Part shown: positions 1 to 12,876 of the stretch, in pieces
How the letters are laid out: each line of letters opens with the position of its first letter
Position numbering within the stretch: position 1 is the stretch's first letter
The notes under the pieces: model-generated
What the model was told of the DNA's origin: nothing
Databases searched by the model: none
Seen by the model: only the letters and a program-made list of their open reading frames with translations
Position numbers and translations under genes: made by a program
From: Leptodactylus fallax
Lineage: Eukaryota; Chordata; Amphibia; Anura; Leptodactylidae
Length of the DNA stretch: 64,000 bases
Direction of reading: 5' to 3'
Assembly (NCBI GenBank): GCA_947044405.1
Contig: CAMRHE010000021.1
Coordinates: forward strand, 10,710,501-10,774,500

Positions 1-58
1 GACAAAGAGAAGAGGGGGGATGGGAATGCTGCTTCAGTGTTTCAGTAAACAGCATGAC

Positions 59-95
59 GGGGGGGGGGGGGGGGGGGGGGGGGAGAGAGAGAGAG
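59..95. repeat. G homopolymer plus (GA)n microsatellite
   Basis: About 25 consecutive G residues are followed by six or seven GA units. This is simple-sequence DNA. The exact G count is an assembly-sensitive value. Proline-rich translations on the other strand come from this run and are not genes. Confidence 0.95.
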
Positions 96-1552
96 GATGA
101 AGAGTAGCAGGAGGTAGACATCTAAGTGGTTCACAGCACACAGTGCAGATCTTCTGTTTTCCACTAGGATGAGCCCATGGACTTGGTAAACAATAACAGA
201 TTAAATGTACATTTACATAAAGCAGCATAGGGAAGGGGAAAGACCCTAAATATGCAGGCTAGAGATATATTGGCAAGAGATTATATTTGCTGTTGTTTTG
301 TGTGTTTATTTTTCTTTTATTTTGTAATTTTAGGAATCTTTTAAGATAAATTTAATATTATCTGGTAGTGTATAAATGTAATTTTTATGATATTGCATAT
401 AATATAATACAGAGTTAATTTCTTTTCAGAAAACTGGTTGTCAAATCACTGAATGTATGGTTATACTTGTACGGCATCTCAGCCTGTAATTTAGCCAGGA
501 TAAAAATCCGTAAGATATGTAACCTCTGATTGATGTCAGACTAAAAGACTTAAGGCCATAAATGTCTTAGACATAGCCTGTCTCAAAGATGAGCATTATA
601 TGACTTTATTGTAAATCCTATTGACTGGCTGACAGGGTATGCTCCCAAATGTACAAAGACTGAATGAAACAAGATGTGCTATCTAAGTAATGTTTTTTGC
701 CATAACAAATAAGTTTCCAACTATCACAAAGTATCTAGAGGATTCTACCTGATGTTTTCATCTTTGACTATTGTAGTCATTTCCTGCTAGCGTACAGTAG
801 ACTCCAACACACTCTATGCAGGATAATCAAGTAACATACTTGCTTTAGACCAATATCTTTTTTGATATCTTACATGTTACTGCAGTACGGCTTTTTGAGC
901 TATTTTTTTACATCAAAGAGTATTAGTATGACCGGCCAATTATATTCTCAATCAGTCAGACCCATGTAAACTAATAGATCATTGTTCAGTAAAGCAACAC
1001 AAGTGATTTAAACATTGTGTAATGCTTTATATATAATACCATTGTCTTTTTTGATAGCATTACAGTTTCTACCTATCATTGTTATGAATGCAACAACTTT
1101 CAGTAAAGATATGCTTGAGCACGTTCACTGTTTCACACTCCTGCCTTCTTTCAGTATTAGAGCATCACATCTGATCTTGGAATTTATATTTATTTTAAAT
1201 ATTTTCTCCTGTACATAGTTCAATTTGAAAGTGTCTGTCACATTTTTCTTTCCAATCTAATCTTAAATCTACACATATTAAGGTCTCAGGAACTGAATTA
1301 CTAATGCAATCCAGACATATATAACTATGAGCATAGATGTTCTCAGAACAAGAGTGAATGCATGAAAGAATGAACATTTTAATAAAATAAAATTCATATT
1401 TTTACATTTTAATAAATTATTATCATCAGCGATCAACACTGTCTTCAGATAAGAAAGAAATATTTTATTGAAACGCATTGAGGTATAATGGCAACCAAGG
1501 TAGTGCCTTTGAAAAATGTCACTTTTTAACCCTTCTTCAGGTGGTTTTATAT
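96..1552. other. No recognised feature
   Basis: AT-rich DNA with many stops in all frames. I see no domain-bearing frame, no terminal inverted repeats and no RNA gene. It could be an intron or intergenic DNA, and nothing here decides between them. Confidence 0.6.
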
Positions 1553-1580
1553 ATGTGTGTATGTGTGTGTGTGTGTATAT
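1553..1580. repeat. (TG)n / (TA)n microsatellite
   Basis: A dinucleotide TG run with an ATG interruption grades into a short TA run. Simple repeat. Confidence 0.9.
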
Positions 1581-1585
1581 ATGCA

Positions 1586-2100
1586 TTTAATTAGAAGCAT
1601 ATGCTCATTTATCAAGGGGGGGAAATAGCTTTTGTAAATTTAAATAGACGCAGTCCTTTTAAACTGTCAGAATTAGTCCTAGAATATAAATAGAACAGGT
1701 TGTATGCTGCTTGGGACATGCATGGGATGAATAAAGGTAATTCTGTACATCATTCTTGTAAGCAAAACAGGATTTTAAAGGTACAGACTGCAACATCAGC
1801 AGCTTATTGCGGAGCAGCCGGGGAGAGATTTTGTGTTGTTCTACAGACAGCTGCTGACTCTGAAGTCACAGTCCATGCCTCCAATGTCCTGGCCAACTGA
1901 CTGAGCACTAAGTGGTCACATTTTTTGTAAAAAAAAATATGTAAATAAGTTATCCTTAATGATATAAATGAGAACTTGCCATAAGGGCACCTTTCGGAGG
2001 TTGTCCTCTATAGAACAATGCATGGTTTTCAAGAAAACTAAATGACATAATTAAAGCCAAACCATATTATCTCCTCAAAAGGGAAGAGAGACCTATACAC
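1586..2100. other. No recognised feature
   Basis: Non-coding sequence. I see no inverted repeats, no recognisable protein frame and no match to the repeat families seen elsewhere in the window. Confidence 0.5.
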
Positions 2101-2542
2101 AGACATGTTAATGCCTTTCATAAGTGTGAAGCAGAGTCCTGGTCGGATAGGTGAGAGACCATTGGGGTCAGAAGGGATACTCCTTAGGAGAACTTACTTG
2201 CATATTCTTTTTCCAGAATTATTAACACAGCATATATGGTCTTTAAGACTCTGCCCACTGAAAGGTGGCCTGCAAAAACCCATGTATTTGACCTGTCACC
2301 CAACCAGCCAGAACCCTGCTGAACATTGATGAGAGTCAATAACCCTGAAACATATGTCTGTGGATGAGTCTCTCTTCCTTTTAGTTTGTCTTTAATTCCA
2401 GACCATGTCATCTAGGTTTCTTGTAAACCATGTTTTCCTGTTTCAATCAAGAAGAGCTTGCATATTCTTTTTCCAGAATTTTTAGAAGAACAATTATGGT
2501 CTGTTACACTCTGCAGAATGCTCTGCAAAAGTAATTCAAATT
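2101..2542 (+). repeat. Interspersed repeat with a partial internal duplication
   Basis: A 24-bp segment reading CTTGCATATTCTTTTTCCAG then AATT occurs at 2197-2220 and again at 2457-2480. Each copy is followed by related sequence (TATGGTCT..., then an ACTCTGC motif), so about 260 bp appears partly duplicated. The stretch runs directly into a LINE/SINE-like 3' tail at 2543-2602 and is probably the body of that retroposon. I cannot name the family. Confidence 0.4.
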
Positions 2543-2602
2543 GTACAGTGCTGGGGAATATGTTGGCGCTATATAAATAAAATTTGTTATTATTATTATT
2601 AT
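2543..2602 (+). repeat. L2/CR1-type retroposon 3' tail with (ATT)n
   Basis: The sequence contains GGAATATGTTGGCGCTATAT followed by AAATAAA and an (ATT)n run at 2588-2602. This 'GGCGCTATATAAATAA' tail is shared by many vertebrate LINEs and the SINEs they mobilise. The plus-strand orientation follows from the position of the microsatellite tail. No reading frame is associated with it. Confidence 0.6.
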
Positions 2603-3168
2603 CGCCTTCAGGAGACAAAGTACCCCTTTTGACTAATATTTTTGTATCCTGTGGGCTCATATGAGAATGCGCCTGTCTCCATACTATGTTGTTCTTCAAA
2701 ATGATAGCTTAGTACTATGTCAGACCTACAGTATATTGCAGACTACCATGAATTTTAGTGTTCAGTTGTATGCAAATAGGATTTTTAATGTGAAATACTG
2801 TATACTGAAAGGCTCACACAATTAATAGAAAAGTAGAAAAGTTTATTTTACTTAGCTTCAGTGAAGAAAATAATTCAGATAACAGTCTGGGGAGTCCCAT
2901 CCACACTTTCTTGTGGCTCAAAAATAGACTCAACAGTCTCTGAACACAGCAATATTGTATCAGTTCTGTTCCAGATGAAGCTAATTTAACACATTAATTG
3001 CAGGGTTTTTATACCAATTTGAGCTGGGGGGGGGGCATCTATGCCTGTGTCTGGACAACTGGACTTTACCATATATGGTATGCTGGAATGTGGTGTCCAG
3101 GGAATGTGTGCACTGAATGAGGTTATTAACACATAGGCAACCTAAGTAAAGCCATAACAGGGAATATA
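2603..3168. other. No recognised feature
   Basis: Non-coding DNA up to the TA target duplication of the first Tc1-like element. No recognisable frame or repeat ends are seen. Confidence 0.5.
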
Positions 3169-3170
3169 TA

Positions 3171-4803
3171 CAGTGCCTTGCAAAAGTATTCGTCCCCCTT
3201 GAACTTTTCAACCTTTTGCCACATTTCAGGCTTCAAACATAAGGATATAAAATTTAAATTTTTTTGGTGAAGAATCAACAACAAGTGGGACACAATCGTG
3301 AAGTGGAACAAAATTTATTGGATATTTTAAACTTTTGTAAAAAATAAAAAACTGAAAAGTGGGGCATGCTAATTTATTTGGCCCCTTTAAGTTAATACTT
3401 TGTAGCGCCACCTTTTGCTGCGATTACAGCTGCAAGTCACTTGGGGTATGTCTCTATCAGTTTTGCACATCGAGAGACTTAAATACTTGCCCATTCTTTC
3501 TTGGAAAACAGCTGGAGCTCAGTGAGGTTGAATGGAGAGCATTTGTGATCAGCAGTTTTCAGCTCTTTCCACAGATTCTCAATTGGATTCAGTTCTGGGC
3601 TTTGACTTGGCCATTCTAACACCTGGATACCTTTATTTGTGAACCATTCCATTGTAGATTTTGCTTTATGTTTGGGATCATTGTCTTGTTGGAAGATAAA
3701 TCTCCGTCCCAGTCTCAGGTCTTTTGCAGACTCCAACAGGTTTTCTTCCAGAACGGTCCTGTATTTGGCTCCATCCATCTTCCCATCAATTTTAACCATC
3801 TTCCCTGTCCCTGCTGAAGAAAAGCAGGCCCAAACCATGATGCTGCCACCACCATGTTTGACAGTGGGGATGGTGTGTTCAGGGTGATGAGCTGTGTTGC
3901 TTTTACGCCAAACATATCGTTTTGCATTGTGGCCAAAAAGTTCGATTTTGGTTTCATCTGACCAGAGCACCTTCTTCCACATGTTTGGTGTGTATCCCAG
4001 GTGTCTTGTGGCAAACTTTAAATGAGACTTTTTATGGATATCTTTGAGAAATGGCTTTCTTCTTGCCACTCTTCCATAAAGGCCAGATTTGTGCAGTGTA
4101 CGACTGATTGTTGTCCTATGGACAGACTCTCCCACCTCAGCTGTAGATCTCTGCAGTTCATCCAGAGTGATCATGGGCATCTTGGCTGCATCTCTGATCA
4201 GTCTTCTCCTTGTTAGAGATGAAAGTTTAGAGGGACGGCCGGGTCTTGGTAGATTTGCAGTGGTCTGATACTCCTTCCATTACAATATGATCGCTTGCAC
4301 AGTGCTCCTTGGGATGTTTAAAGTTTGGAAAATCTTTTTGTATCCAAATCCGGCTTTAAACTTCTCCACAACAGTATCACGGACCTGCCTGGTGTGTTCC
4401 TTGGTCTTCATGATGCTCTCTGCGCTTTAAACAGAACCCTGAGACTATGACAGAGCAGGTGCATTTATACGGAGACTTGATTACACACAGGTGGATTATA
4501 TTTATCATCATCAGTCATTTAGGACAACATTGGATCATTCAGAGATCCTCACTGAACTTCTGGAGTGAGTTTGCTGCACTGAAAGTAAAGGGGACGAATA
4601 ATATTGCACGTCCCACTTTTCAGTTTTTCATTTTTTACAAAAGTTTAAAATAACCAATAAATTTCATTCCACTTCACAATTGTGTCCCACTTGTTGTTGA
4701 TTCTTCACCAAAAAATTAAAATTTTATATCCTTATGTTTGAAGCCTGAAATGTGGCAAAAAGTTGAAAAGTTCAAGGGGGCCGAATACTTTCGCAAGGCA
4801 CTG
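3171..4803 (-). mobile_element. Tc1-like DNA transposon, family A copy 1
   Basis: The element begins CAGTGCCTTGCAAAAGTATT and ends with the reverse complement of the same motif (...CGCAAGGCACTG). It is flanked by TA at 3169-3170 and 4804-4805, the target duplication expected of Tc1/mariner. The long terminal repeats of roughly 200 bp carry the motif pair outer CAGTGCCTTGC and inner TTTTACAAAAGTTTAAAAT. The element is 1,633 bp, close to the ~1.6 kb of complete Tc1-like elements. It holds one transposase frame on the minus strand (3392-4411), which is interrupted. Two more copies of this family are at 12877-14379 and 53810-55417. Confidence 0.95.
3392..4411 (-). pseudogene. Tc1-like transposase, two nonsense codons (family A copy 1)
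   Basis: The frame is exactly 340 codons from ATG at 4411 (MKTKEHTRQ) to TAA at 3392-3394, the same length as the intact copy at 54205-55224. It encodes an N-terminal paired-like helix-turn-helix DNA-binding region and a DD34E catalytic domain. Visible catalytic motifs are [24 protein letters not shown] and ELNPIENLW, so all three acidic residues are still encoded. Two in-frame stops break it: TAA in place of a lysine codon near residue 47 (about 4280) and TAA near the C-terminus (about 3480). Both are single-base changes relative to the intact copy. The product would have been a nuclear cut-and-paste transposase. This copy is dead for self-mobilisation but may still be a substrate. Confidence 0.92.
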
Positions 4804-4889
4804 TATATATTTACATAAGACAGCCACATATATGTATACACTTAGATAAATGCATAGGACTAAATATCATATGTTATCATACGTGTATA

Positions 4890-6524
<1,635 letters not shown>

Positions 6525-6562
6525 TATATGCCATACTACATCAATATAGCACCATACTTATA

Positions 6563-8213
6563 CAGTCATATGAAAAAGTTTGGGCACTCCTATTAATCTT
6601 AATCATTTTTAGTTCTAAATATTTGGGTGTTTGCAACAGCCATTTCAATTTGATATATCTAATAACTGATGGACACAGTGATATTTCAGGATTGAAATGA
6701 GGTTTATTGTACTAACAGAAAATGTGCAATATGCATTAAACCAAAATTTGACCGGTGCAAAAGTATGGGCACCTCAACAGAAAAGTGACATTAATATTTA
6801 GTAGATCCTCCTTTTGCAAAAATAACAGCCTCTAGTCGCTTCCTGTAGCTTTTAATCAGTTCCTGGATCCTGGATGAAGGTATTTTTGACCATTCCTCTT
6901 TACAAAACAATTCCAGTTCAGTTAAGTTTGATGGTCGCCGAGCATGGACAGCCCGCTTCAAATTATCCCACAGATGTTCAATGATATTCAGGTCTGGGGA
7001 CTGGGATGGCCATTCCAGAACATTGTAATTGTTCCTCTGCATGAATGCCTGAGTAGATTTGGAGCTGTGTTTTGGATCATTGTCTTGCTGAAATATCCAT
7101 CCCCGGCGTAACTTCAAATTCGTCACTGATTCTTGTACATTATTCTCAAGAATCTGCTGATACTGAGTTGAATCCATGCGACCCTCAACTTTAACAAGAT
7201 TCCCGGGGCCGGCCTTGGCCCAAACGCCCCAAAGGCTGGAGGAACCCCCAACAAATTTTTCCGGTGGGAAGCAATTTTTTTCTTTGAAATTTTTTTTTTT
7301 TTTTTGCCATGCATAACGCCTTTTTGTATGACCAAACAACTCAATCTTTGTTTCATCAGTCCACAGGACCTTCTTCCAAAATGAAGCTGGTTTGTCCAAA
7401 TGTGATTTTGCATACCTCAGGCGACTCTGTTTGTGGCGTGCTTTCAGAAACGGCTTCTTTCGCATCACTCTCCCATACAGCTTCTCCTTGTGCAAAGTGT
7501 GCTGTATTGTTGACCGATGCACAGTGACACCATCTGCAGCAAGATGATGCTGCAGCTCTTTGGAGGTGGTCTGTGGATTGTCCTTGACTGTTCTCACCAT
7601 TCTTCTTCTCTGCCTTTCTGATATTTTTCTTGGCCTGCCACTTCTGGGCTTAACAAGAACTGTCCCTGTGGTCTTCCATTTCCTTACTATGTTCCTCACA
7701 GTGGAAACTGACAGGTTAAATCTCTGAGACAACTTTTTGTATCCTTCCCATGAACAACTATGTTGAACAATCTTTGTTTTCAGATCATTTGAGGGTTGTT
7801 TTGAGGAGCCCATGATGCCACTCTTCAGAGGAGATTCAAATAGGAGAACAACTTGCAATTGGCCACCTTAAATACCTTTTCTCATGATTGGATACACCTG
7901 GCTATGAAGTTCAAAGCTCAGTGAGGTTACAAAACCAATTTTGTGCTTCAGTAAGTCAGTAAAAAGTAGTTAGGAGTATTCAAATCAATAAAATGATAAG
8001 GGTACCCAAATTTTTGCACCGGTCAAATTTTGGTTTAATGCATATTGCACATTTTCTGTTAGTACAATAAACCTCATTTCAATCCTGAAATATTACTGTG
8101 TCCATCAGATATTAGATATATCAAATTGAAATGGCTGTTGCAAACACACAAAAATAAAAAACAAAAAAAAATAAAAATAAATATAGGGGTGCCCAAACTT
8201 TTTCATATGACTG
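6563..8213 (-). mobile_element. Tc1-like DNA transposon, family C
   Basis: The ends CAGTCATATGAAAAAGTTTG and CTTTTTCATATGACTG are inverted and flanked by TA at 6561-6562 and 8214-8215. Length is 1,651 bp. The inverted repeats run on past 6680, with matching TTGAAATGGCTGTTGCAAAC-type sequence near 8130. This is the third of three Tc1-like elements packed between 3171 and 8213, all with transposase on the minus strand and each from a different family. It contains one uninterrupted transposase frame. Confidence 0.95.
6791..7813 (-). CDS. Tc1-like transposase, open frame (family C)
   Basis: A 340-aa open frame. I chose the ATG at 7813 (MGSSKQPSND) because it matches the family start; an in-frame ATG at 7858 would add 15 residues. 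The N-terminus carries the helix-turn-helix (WEGYKKLSQRFNLSVSTVRN) and a GRPRK linker. The catalytic domain has [24 protein letters not shown] and DLNIIEHLW, so the DD34E triad is complete. One stretch (about residues 185-220, DNA 7200-7320) looks abnormal. A lysine run precedes FKEKNCFPPEKF, and the normally conserved GGGS.M.WGCF block reads GGSSSLWGVW. The DNA there contains a T run of about 16 bases. The frame is open, but activity is doubtful because of this block. Expected function is cut-and-paste transposition in the nucleus. Confidence 0.88.
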   Translation of the reverse strand: MGSSKQPSNDLKTKIVQHSCSWEGYKKLSQRFNLSVSTVRNIVRKWKTTGTVLVKPRSGRPRKISERQRRRMVRTVKDNPQTTSKELQHHLAADGVTVHRSTIQHTLHKEKLYGRVMRKKPFLKARHKQSRLRYAKSHLDKPASFWKKVLWTDETKIELFGHTKRRYAWQKKKKNFKEKNCFPPEKFVGGSSSLWGVWAKAGPGNLVKVEGRMDSTQYQQILENNVQESVTNLKLRRGWIFQQDNDPKHSSKSTQAFMQRNNYNVLEWPSQSPDLNIIEHLWDNLKRAVHARRPSNLTELELFCKEEWSKIPSSRIQELIKSYRKRLEAVIFAKGGSTKY

Positions 8214-8215
8214 TA

Positions 8216-8539
8216 TGTATGTATACATATCATATGTAAAACAAAATAAAATAGTTCATACATATATAAATCTGCTTTTTTTAATATTAAACAATACCTT
8301 AAGACAAAATTTAAACATATTTGATATTTGGTCAGCGATTACACAATTCTGAAAATTTTGATATTGTCTTGTCCCTTTGATCTATAATAAATGGACAAAC
8401 AAATCAGCATCAAGTTAGTATAATCTCCAAGTCTTCTTTGCTTTACTAACTTAGCATAACAGACAAATACTGTATGTTCTACTGATGAAACCACTGGCAA
8501 TAAACAAAAATATTCCAAACAGCAGCACAAAATATGTCA
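8216..8539. other. No recognised feature
   Basis: AT-rich, non-coding. The first bases continue a TATGTATG simple repeat next to the Tc1 target duplication. Confidence 0.5.
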
Positions 8540-8675
8540 AACTGAAGAAGACAACAACACTGAAGAAGGCAACAACTGAAGAAGACAACAACACTGAAGA
8601 AGGCAACAACTGAAGAAGACAACAACACTGAAGAAGGCAATAACTGAAGAAGACAACAACACTGAAGAAGGCAAC
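8540..8675 (+). repeat. 34-bp minisatellite, four copies
   Basis: Four consecutive 34-bp units start at 8540, 8574, 8608 and 8642. Each unit is two diverged 17-mers (AACTGAAGAAGACAACA and ACACTGAAGAAGGCAAC). Copies are nearly identical; I see one substitution, in the third. Translations on the minus strand (Ser/Val/Phe/Cys-rich) are artefacts of the repeat. Confidence 0.95.
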
Positions 8676-10285
8676 AACACTGGCAATACCATATTGGTAA
8701 TTTAACATTCTGAATACCATCAAGAAAAGCCTCCGAATTTACTAAATCACACAGCAAATAATGAGTGAAATCAGATATTTTCTATTACAGTAATTATATT
8801 GGTAATCTATAGTACATATAGAAAACCCATGGAATTTTTTTCACAAAAATCAGATTATGTATACCATTCACTATAAAATTAAAATGATTCCCTGGCTAGA
8901 AATCTAATTTAATTCCACTAGGACAACTATTCATTTAGATAGTGTATTTTGGATTTCCAGTGCTATTGGATAGAACATGCTGTTCGACCTTTGCATAGTT
9001 CTCTGTATTTACATTTTTTTACGAATATTCTACAAAATTTATTATCATTCGATGACGTCTAAATATGACACCAGTTAAATTGTAATATGCAGATCCTATG
9101 TGTAAGGAGTCTGTAGGCCATGAGTTTGTACAATTTAGTAATATGGATCTATAGGCAATATATGTGCCATTGTATAGTGCATCTTTATGGCATTGTATTG
9201 CAGCGGTGCTCTTCCTTAGATAGAACACCTCCATAATAAGGCATCGGATGGAGTTTGGCAAAACTGAGTCCATCAGAAAAATAACCTCACTATATGCAGT
9301 TTGAGGTATGGTGGTATAGTATTGCCATATACTGTAATCATCAATGGTGCAGTATTAAGGCTCTTTGTGCTGAACACACATATTTATACAGAAAATGGTC
9401 TTTTATAAGGGTGGTCTGCTCAAAGAAAAATATAACATCTATATATAGAATACATATTACAAAATGAAACATGTATGACATACTTATGATTTGTGCTTGT
9501 TTTCATAATTCAGCAATTAATTTGTTTTATGATTCTACCTACAATGACTGGTACTAATATGGAATGCCACTTACTTGGCTGGACTAATATTGCTGAGCAT
9601 CATTAATAACAATACAAACACAAAACAGAAAGGAACAAAATGAATTACATCTCTTTTAAGAGTCTAAATGCTGGCCATGTAGCCTGATGAGCCATGGTTG
9701 ACAGACAGTAATAAATTGGTTATATTCATCACTTTTACTGTCTGACAGATTCTCCATTACACACATTTTATGATTCTTTTCACTACTTCCCAACAGAAGA
9801 AACTCTGCTCCCTTCATTGTGAAGCTGTGTAATTACAAGTTCCCATGTGTCTTCTTATGATTATATCCTTAACATATGAGTTCATTCCCTGGCAGTTGCT
9901 TAATTTCTTATACAAAATGTTTTTGTCAGCTGTACTGCTCTTCTCCCACTCCCCCCATCAATCCACACACAAAATCAAATGTACACATGTAGCTGGTATG
10001 ATCCCAGAGTGATGATAAAACCGAACCTGGATACTTAACTCAGAATTAGCCTTAAAACAATTAAACAGCTGACAATATTATCATATAACAATTCTAACTA
10101 AAATAAGTCGCGATAAAGTTGAATTTATGCATTGCATTTAGGATAGGTTTTTTTGCAGCATTTAAAAGCTTTTCTGGTTGTCTTATGGGTGTTGAAACCA
10201 ACTGTGTCAAATATTTACATAGAGAAAAATCGCGAGTCAACTATGCTCAGGGAAGATTACCTTCTAACTGCATTGTTTTTATTCC
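8676..10285. other. No recognised feature
   Basis: About 1.6 kb of AT-rich DNA with no long frame, no inverted ends and no family shared with the rest of the window that I could recognise. Confidence 0.5.
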
Positions 10286-10380
10286 AGGCTGGCATAGGTC
10301 CCTTAGTTTCACTGAAGGAAAATCTTAACAACTTTGGACCAGTTTGGGGAGGCCCTTTCTGTTCCCGCATGATTGTGTTT
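10286..10380 (+). repeat. Small fragment of a decayed Tc1-like transposase
   Basis: The stretch resembles the catalytic-domain coding region of the Tc1-like relic at 30700-31545. For example, CAACTTTGGACCAGTTTGGG and GAGGCCCTTTCTGTTCC here compare with CAACTTTGTGCAAATAGTTT and GAAGGCCCTTTTCTCTTCC there. The upstream words CCTTAGTTTCACTGAAGGAAAATCTTA fit the same family. Only about 95 bp survives and no ends are visible. Confidence 0.6.
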
Positions 10381-10620
10381 GATATCAGAATTTGCAACAG
10401 ACAAAAGTCAGCATTTATTAAGAAATCAAAAATAATTTGTCAAATGAAAATCTGCTGCAACTGCAATACAAACAAACCCTAAGTTATATTACATATCAGT
10501 GTAATATTTTTTATTTACATTGCATCACTGCTTTGGTTTGTAATATAATTAAAAATCTAAGCTTCTTAGAACATACTTTTATCAAATTGTGTAAGTCCAT
10601 CTGTAAGCCCAGCTCTCTAA

Positions 10621-10982
10621 GGGCTGGTTCACATCTGCATTCGGTTTCGGTACAGGGGAGTCCGCTTGGGGACCCCCGAATGGAAACCTATAAGCAGAGA
10701 GTAGCGGTTTACATAAGGAAACCTGTGGACCCCATAGACTATAATGGGGTCCGTGTGGTTTCTGCTTGGTCTCCGCACAAAACATGCGGAAAAATGCGGA
10801 GAGGAAAGTGTTGCTTGTGAAACATGCGTAAACTGAGCAAAAACCACACAGACCCCATTATAGTCTATGGGGTCCGAAGGTTTCCTTATGTAAACCGCTT
10901 CTCTCTGCATATAGGTTTCCGTTCGGGGGGTCCCCAAGCGGACTCCCATGTACAGAAACCAAACACAGATGTGAACTGGCCC
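10621..10982. mobile_element. Palindromic MITE with TAA duplication (PIF/Harbinger-type)
   Basis: The 362-bp element is a near-complete palindrome. Its left arm starts GGGCTGGTTCACATCTG and its right arm ends CAGATGTGAACTGGCCC. It is flanked by TAA at 10618-10620 and 10983-10985. Inner arms share GACCCCATAGACTATAATGG and its complement. A 3-bp TWA duplication and G-rich ends are typical of PIF/Harbinger, so I assign it there by inference. It has no coding capacity. Reading frames across it are the two arms translated. Confidence 0.85.
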
Positions 10983-10985
10983 TAA

Positions 10986-12797
10986 TGCAAACACAGCCGA
11001 AGTTATGTCAAAGTGAAAGGGATATGTATGTCTATGGAAAAACAAATGGTAAGCAGTGGATGCAAACTCAGAGTTTAACAATACACTGCGCTGACACTTG
11101 CTTTTACAAATGTTAAAATTCCCTAAATAATGCCCTTTTTTCTGGAAAGGTATTTGCTGTTTTGATGAATTGTAAGTGCTACAGACTTCTTGTTATTTGG
11201 GAGACAAACTTGTGACTATGTGCCTAGTTTAAAGTGATGAACTGGCTTCTCAAGAAAAAAAAAAAAGTCAAAAATGATCCCTTTATGGGAGCAGAAGTGA
11301 AATCAAAATGGTTTTGGTTTCTTTGATGCCAACATTATTGCACCAACAGTACATGGACATGTCTGGCTAAGTGGTGGCAGTCTGACTCACACAGCACAGA
11401 TATTCTCCCTTACTCCTATCTATGGTTTTATCACTATCTGCCTGTAATTGATTGAATCTGACTAAACTTTGTTCTAATTCTCCTACTTCTAAGATTCTCT
11501 AGCTCTATTGCAAGTTTTTGCTGCACTCAGTGTTGAGTATTGCTAAATAAAGTGGAGTAATTGCTTTGGATCATGCAGAGAGGAATGACACTTTCATCCT
11601 GTACTTTGACCCTCACTGAAATACCTCGTGTTTAAGCCCATAGTACCTTATATGCTGAAAAAAAACATCAGCATTGTAAGATGTACACCTATTTGCTGAG
11701 AGGCTGTAAGGTGATGTCAGGTAATGCCAGAATGGCAAGTGTCTTTTGTATTTTCATTGTTCAAAGCATGTCATGGCAACAATTTTAGTTAATCTGAAAT
11801 GAATTGTCATTTATTCAGATTCGTTATAAACTGAACAATTCTGAATATTCAGGTTGCACCCGGCTCGGAGCGAATCGGTTCACTCTTCTCTATTCATGTC
11901 TTAATAAAATATTCTATTGTTGGACTATGGTCTAAAATGAACAGGAACAAATTAAAAGGATTTTCTGTATGATATAAAAATAAACTTTGCACTATTTTGC
12001 ACTTGCAACCAGATCCCTATCAATATTGTAATTGAAAGAACTATGTATTATGTTCCTGATCCTATGATAAAAAGAACATACTGAAGGTACTGTATGTTCA
12101 AAGAAAAAAAAATTCTTTTGAATCTAAATATGGATGGGGAAAATGTGCAACTGAAAGGACCTCTAAGAATATGGCAGAATTTAAGAATTTTAATGATTTC
12201 AAAACTGCACCCTAATTGAAACTTACATAATGTAAGTGTCAAGATATTATATAACAGAAAGGATGATAGCTGTTGATTAAAGTGTCAAAAATATACAAAG
12301 ACAAATCTATAGCCATGATACTAATGAGACTAGTGAGCAGTAGTTACGCTATAAAAGGATATTTATTTTTATTTGCCACAGTACAAAAGTAGATGCATAA
12401 AGGGGAAAACACTCTGATCGTAGTAATAACCTAATCTGGAGTCACTTAAATTTTAAAAAGTATGAAATCGATAATAAAGGAAATTATATTTGGCTTATGA
12501 ACCATGATATATATAGCAGATATAGAGATGGTCAAGCATAAGACTTTTAATTATCACCATTTATTTTAATATCTGGCCAAAAGTCAAACTGTGAAAAGCA
12601 AATAATATGTATAAATTTTGTTTCCTGTCTAAGTACTATATGTCAATGTTTTGTGGGTCTAGAAACATCGAAAATATGTGTTGGTGTGTAGGGTGAGAGT
12701 GGCAGCCAAGCATTGAGTTAGAAAGATTAACTTATGAATCTAAACTTCTACTAATTACTGGATAAGATAGATTGTGCAATAAAACACTACACTAACT
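10986..12797. other. No recognised gene; scattered repeat debris
   Basis: Non-coding. A short piece at about 11855-11895 (GGAGCGAATCGGTTCACTCT) recalls the ends of the 'GAGATGAGCGAATC' MITE seen at 49076-49969. Otherwise nothing is recognisable. Confidence 0.45.
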
Positions 12798-12876
12798 TAA
12801 ATGGGTTGTCCAGGTTCTGAAGGTAATTGATAATGATGACCCATCCAGGGAATAGGTCATCAGAATCAATTAGATA

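Noticed and set aside
8451..8757. Two minus-strand frames rich in Ser/Val/Phe/Cys
   Set aside because: They are the 34-bp minisatellite read on the opposite strand.
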